From an uncultured Eubacteriales bacterium (GTDB lineage: Bacteria > Bacillota > Clostridia > Oscillospirales > Acutalibacteraceae): a DNA stretch of 51,754 nucleotides. The notes under the pieces are model-generated. The model saw nothing but the letters and a program-made list of their open reading frames with translations. It was not told the origin of the DNA and did not search any database. The DNA lies in the NCBI GenBank assembly GCA_934636435.1, contig CAKUAQ010000011.1:1-51754 (forward strand), in the 5' to 3' direction. The translations under genes were made by a program, and so were the position numbers. Of the stretch, positions 48,933-51,754 are shown one piece after another. Numbering within the stretch: position 1 is the stretch's first letter; every line of letters starts with the position of its first letter.

Positions 48933-50552
48933 CTACGCATCCGTCTTGCCAAATTCCGACAATTCCAACTGCGGATTGTGCTCATTGGCCCAGGTGATAT
49001 TCCAGCTGTTGGTAAACAGCAACAGCTTGCGGCCGCGGAAATCCTGAATTCTCCGTGTGTCGGAGGTAAGATTCAGCGTTTTGACATCCAGCTCCTCGTT
49101 TTCGATCCAGCGGATAAACTGATAAGGGAGATTCCGCATCCGGATGTCCACATTATACTCATTTTTCAGCCGATAGGTCAGCACCTCGAATTGCAGCACG
49201 CCCACCACGCCGACGATAACTTCCTCCATACCGCCGCCCAGCTCCTGAAAGATCTGGATCGCTCCCTCCTGTGCGATCTGCGTGATGCCCTTGACAAACT
49301 GCTTGCGCTTCATGGTATCCACCTGCTCCACCAGGCAGAAATGCTCCGGCGCAAAGGTGGGTATTCCCTCAAAGCAGAACCGCTCGCCCCCGGAACAAAT
49401 GGTATCCCCGATGGAAAACACACCCGGATCGAACACGCCGATGATGTCGCCCGCATAGGCTTCGTCCACGATCTCCCGGGATTCCGCCATCAGCTGCTGG
49501 GGCTGGCTCAGCCGCATGGGCTTGCCGCCCTGCATATGATAGACTTCCATCCCTTTCTCGAATTTGCCGGAACAGATGCGCATAAATGCCACCCGATCCC
49601 GGTGCGCCTTATTCATATTGGCCTGGATCTTGAACACGAACGCAGAAAAGTTTTTGCCGAAGGGATCAATGTCTCCCTTATCCGAATGACGCGCCAGCGG
49701 CGAGGTGGTCATATGGAGAAATTCTTCCAGAAACGGCTCCACGCCGAAATTGGTCAGAGCCGAACCGAAGAACACCGGCGTCAGCTTACCGCCGCGCACC
49801 GCCTCCATATCGAACTCATATCCGGCACCGTCCAGCAGCTCTACATCGTCCCGGAGAGTGCTGTACAGATACTCACCAAGCCGTTCCTTCAGCTCCGCAT
49901 CCTCCAGCGACAGCGCCGTAGCGCCCACCTCATACTGGGCGTTGCTCTGGTCATCGTTGGGATTGAAAGCCAGAATTTTGGAGCGATTGCGGTCATACAC
50001 CCCCTTAAACTCTTTGCCGGAGCCAACCGGCCAGTTCATGGGATAGGTACGGATGCCCAGCACCTGCTCGATCTCCTCCATCAAATCGAAGGGGTTGCGC
50101 GCCTCCCGATCCATCTTATTGATGAAGGTGAAGATCGGGATATGCCGCAGCAGGCAAACCTTGAACAGCTTGATGGTCTGTTTTTCTACGCCCTTGGACG
50201 CATCAATGACCATCACGGCGCTGTCCGCCGCCATCAGCGTCCGGTAGGTATCCTCGGAAAAGTCCTGGTGGCCGGGGGTATCCAGAATATTGATGCAATA
50301 GTCCCGGTAATTGAACTGCATCACCGAGGAAGTGACGGAAATGCCGCGCTGTTTTTCAATTTCCATCCAATCGGAAACGGCGTGGCGCATATTTTTCTTG
50401 CCCTTCACCATGCCGGCCTGCTGAATGGCTCCGCCGTACAGCAAAAATTTCTCCGTCAAGGTGGTCTTCCCCGCATCGGGGTGAGAAATAATAGCAAAAG
50501 TGCGCCGCCGCAGGATCTCCTCCCGGGTGGTGCGTGGGGTGTTCTCGTTCAT
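48933..50552 (-). CDS. prfC: Peptide chain release factor 3
   Basis: Translational GTPase that recycles RF1/RF2 after termination. 539 residues, near the E. coli RF3 length, with G1 ISHPDAGKTTLTEK, SDWMEIEKQRGISVTSSVMQF (switch I), G3 DTPGHQDFSEDT, G4 FINKMDREARNP and the RF3-type FVFKIQANMNKAHRDR. ATG 50552 has GGAGG about 13 bases upstream, which is long; no closer start is available. The leader holds a complete intrinsic terminator directly before the ribosome-binding site. Monocistronic. Confidence 0.97.
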   Translation of the reverse strand: MNENTPRTTREEILRRRTFAIISHPDAGKTTLTEKFLLYGGAIQQAGMVKGKKNMRHAVSDWMEIEKQRGISVTSSVMQFNYRDYCINILDTPGHQDFSEDTYRTLMAADSAVMVIDASKGVEKQTIKLFKVCLLRHIPIFTFINKMDREARNPFDLMEEIEQVLGIRTYPMNWPVGSGKEFKGVYDRNRSKILAFNPNDDQSNAQYEVGATALSLEDAELKERLGEYLYSTLRDDVELLDGAGYEFDMEAVRGGKLTPVFFGSALTNFGVEPFLEEFLHMTTSPLARHSDKGDIDPFGKNFSAFVFKIQANMNKAHRDRVAFMRICSGKFEKGMEVYHMQGGKPMRLSQPQQLMAESREIVDEAYAGDIIGVFDPGVFSIGDTICSGGERFCFEGIPTFAPEHFCLVEQVDTMKRKQFVKGITQIAQEGAIQIFQELGGGMEEVIVGVVGVLQFEVLTYRLKNEYNVDIRMRNLPYQFIRWIENEELDVKTLNLTSDTRRIQDFRGRKLLLFTNSWNITWANEHNPQLELSEFGKTDA

Positions 50553-50570
50553 AAGCGCTTTTGATCCTCC

Positions 50571-50657
50571 AAAAAACCGGGCGGCTGTCCGGAGATAGCC
50601 GCCGTACAGATGATATGGCATTGCTGCCCGCAGGGGGACGGCTTGCACCGCCGTCCC
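50571..50657 (-). promoter_or_regulatory. Attenuator in prfC leader
   Basis: On the minus strand GGCGGCT/AGCCGCC (50603-50580) with a 10-nt loop is followed by CGG and six T (50576-50571), an intrinsic terminator whose T-run abuts the prfC GGAGG (50570-50566). An upstream 8-bp hairpin, GGGACGGC/GCCGTCCC type (50657-50635), could compete: its GCCGT can pair with ACGGC of the terminator arm, giving an antiterminator. The signal sensed is unknown. Confidence 0.65.
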
Positions 50658-50683
50658 ACGTGGATACAGAAAAAAGCGAAACT

Positions 50684-50712
50684 ATTATACCGCATCATTC
50701 CGCAAAGTGCAA
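50684..50712 (-). promoter_or_regulatory. Promoter of prfC
   Basis: Minus strand TTGCAC (50712-50707), 17 bp, TATAAT (50689-50684), giving a leader of about 125 nt. It lies 20 bp from the end of the mini-element. Confidence 0.7.
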
Positions 50713-50731
50713 CCCTGATTTTCCCGATGTC

Positions 50732-51273
50732 ACGGAAATCAATTTTCCAAGACCACACAAAAGTTCAAGTTCCAGCAGGCAATCCGGCAGTAATCGGAAG
50801 CCGGCGTAACGCCAATTTCACAGATTTGCGCACTAATAATGTGCCGTGGGCTATCCATGCTTTTCCTGCCGACAGTAGAACGAATCGTCTTGCCGTCCGG
50901 TGAAATGGTTGTTCCTTTTCTATTCTCCGGCATGAATTGCGAAGCCCATTTCATCATACATTCGTTCAATGTGTCAGGCTTTACCATTTTCAAGAGCGTC
51001 AACAGCCAAAAGCAGCACGGAATATACGCAATTTGGAATTTCTCCTTCAAGCATTCCTTCACTCACGCATTTTCCGCCCAATGACGGATCCGGCTCACGT
51101 TCCTGAACCCGCACAGGCTGCCCGGCACCACGATTCCGATGGCTTCCGCGATGCTGCAAAAGCACCCATTGTACTCCCCGGTCGTCTCGACTTCCTCAAA
51201 GAAGTCGATGAGTGTTGTTCTGTCCATGCCTACAGTATATCACTTTTTCCGTGATTTGAAAATTGATTTCCGT
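50732..51273 (-). mobile_element. ISAs1-type mini-element, copy 2 (internally deleted)
   Basis: 542 bp with terminal repeats ACGGAAATCAATTTTCCAA (50732) and the complement near 51273. Nearly identical to copy 1 at 4948-5490 but in opposite orientation, with the same internal deletion. On its right side it abuts the 3' end of a truncated IS3 orfB at 51274, and on its left it abuts the prfC promoter region. Confidence 0.8.
50739..51227 (-). pseudogene. ISAs1-family transposase fragment (copy 2), nonsense mutation
   Basis: ATG 51227 opens the same N-terminal transposase region. The frame stops at TGA 51065-51063, where the inferred parent has CGA (copy 1 retains CGA at the same site). The frame then continues unbroken (VKECLKEKFQIAYIPC) to the 3' end with the same deletion of the catalytic C-terminus. 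Copy 1 is inactivated differently (one-base deletion). Confidence 0.8.
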
Positions 51274-51531
51274 GGGCAAAACGGCTTTGAGATTGACATT
51301 TTTGCCATGCTGTCGTTTCAGCCATCGGTGAACACGGCGGCAGCCATAGGTTTGTTTACAGCGCTGTTGGCAGTCGATGATCCGATCAACAAGCCATTGA
51401 TCTCTGGCTGGCTTGCCCTGCCGTTTTCGCCAGGCATAGTAGCCGCTGCGGGAAACTTCAAACATACGGCACATCGTTTCGATCGGATATTTCCCGCGAA
51501 AACGCTCGATCACCCGGTATTTCAGCTTCAC
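51274..51531 (-). pseudogene. IS3-family OrfB, 3' truncated by mini-element
   Basis: Starts GTG 51531 overlapping the orfA stop, as IS3-family elements do, with KLKYRVIERFRGKYPIETMC, MFEVSRSGYYAWRKRQGKP (HTH_21 region) and CQQRCKQTYGCRRVHRWLK, ending at LKAVLP where the mini-element begins. The DDE integrase domain is missing. No matching remainder is seen on the other side of the mini-element. Confidence 0.8.
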
Positions 51532-51754
51532 CTCCTCCCGGCTTCGGGCAGAGAATTTCGCAGCAGCTCCACCTGCATGCGCGGCTCGATCCGTTCGTTA
51601 TTTCGCTTTTGTTCTTCATTGAGCAGACCTTTGTGCGGCCGTCCTTCGGTTGCGGAACATAGCCGTTGGCGATCAGTCGCTGTTTGCGGTTTTGGCGCTT
51701 GACGAGACCTTTTATTTGCTCCTTACTCAGCCCGAAACGGGCACCGATCTCTCG
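51528..51754 (-). pseudogene. IS3-family OrfA, partial and frameshifted
   Basis: From the right edge: REIGARFGLSKEQIKGLVKR and QNRKQRLIANGYVPQP (HTH region), then a one-base deletion near PKDG; the other frame gives GRPHKGLLNEEQKRNNERIEP and MQVELLRNSLPEAGRR ending at TGA 51530-51528, two bases overlapping the orfB GTG. 5' end off window. Confidence 0.75.

Noticed and set aside
48978..50564. 528-residue plus-strand frame antisense to prfC
   Set aside because: Mirror of prfC with no motif; prfC has all GTPase boxes.
1..51754. CRISPR array or rRNA operon
   Set aside because: No regularly spaced direct repeats and no conserved rRNA segments were seen.

Overview
The window looks like chromosome from a high-GC, spore-forming member of the Clostridia, probably Oscillospirales/Ruminococcaceae-like. 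This rests on the SpoVAC/SpoVAD sporulation pair, a SufC-SufB iron-sulfur module, paired M42 aminopeptidases, the rplS-lepB-rbgA-rnhB-yraN and tig-clpP-clpX-lon-engB clusters, a RING/zinc-ribbon/DUF2628 membrane protein, and Gram-positive Shine-Dalgarno sites and -35/-10 promoters. The taxonomic call is inference. I see no rRNA, tRNA or CRISPR array.

Layout, left to right. 1-2.5 kb (minus): membrane protein, sufC, sufB (sufB runs off the left edge). 2.5-5.7 kb: a low-GC accessory patch with a decayed IS481-like integrase, a broken TetR-type repressor gene that keeps a consensus promoter and operator, an intact tryptophanyl-tRNA synthetase, and a 543-bp internally deleted ISAs1-type element. 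5.7-7.3 kb (minus): spoVAC, spoVAD. 7.3-14.3 kb (minus): tig, clpP, clpX, a lipoprotein, lon, engB. 14.5-22 kb (minus): rplS, a decayed cytidine-deaminase-like gene, two tandem signal peptidases, rbgA, rnhB, yraN, an M19 dipeptidase, thrC and a metallophosphoesterase. 22.3-27.8 kb (minus): murD, two M42 peptidases, a GNAT acetyltransferase and a methionine-gamma-lyase-family PLP enzyme. 28-31.5 kb (plus): RING/DUF2628 membrane protein, galU, rarA. 31.5-32.6 kb: a DUF4352-type membrane protein and a divergent XRE regulator that share an operator-rich control region. 32.6-36 kb (minus): CPBP protease, tadA, UgtP-like glycosyltransferase, HD protein. 36-39.1 kb (plus): murI, ywiB-like, argS. 39.3-40.5 kb (minus): ackA, divergent from tmcAL-plsY-rpe (plus, 40.6-43.3 kb). 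43.3-43.8 kb (minus): a MecA-like adaptor. 44-48.7 kb (plus): rnfC-rnfD-rnfE-rnfA-like genes and a putative glycoside hydrolase. 48.9-50.7 kb (minus): prfC with a leader attenuator. 50.7-51.75 kb: a second, inverted copy of the ISAs1-type mini-element abutting a truncated IS3 element.

Most of the window is core housekeeping: protein quality control, translation, secretion and cell wall. The most unusual part is the Rnf-like operon. It has C, D, E and A but no B or G. Its RnfC lacks the glycine-rich NADH/FMN motifs, and three of the four cysteines that hold the intramembrane [2Fe-2S] cluster in RnfA/RnfE are replaced. The two 4Fe-4S motifs of RnfC and the flavinylation-type GAT of RnfD remain. 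This suggests a repurposed or undescribed membrane redox complex. Second in interest are the TetR-TrpRS cassette, whose repressor gene is dead, and the prfC leader attenuator.
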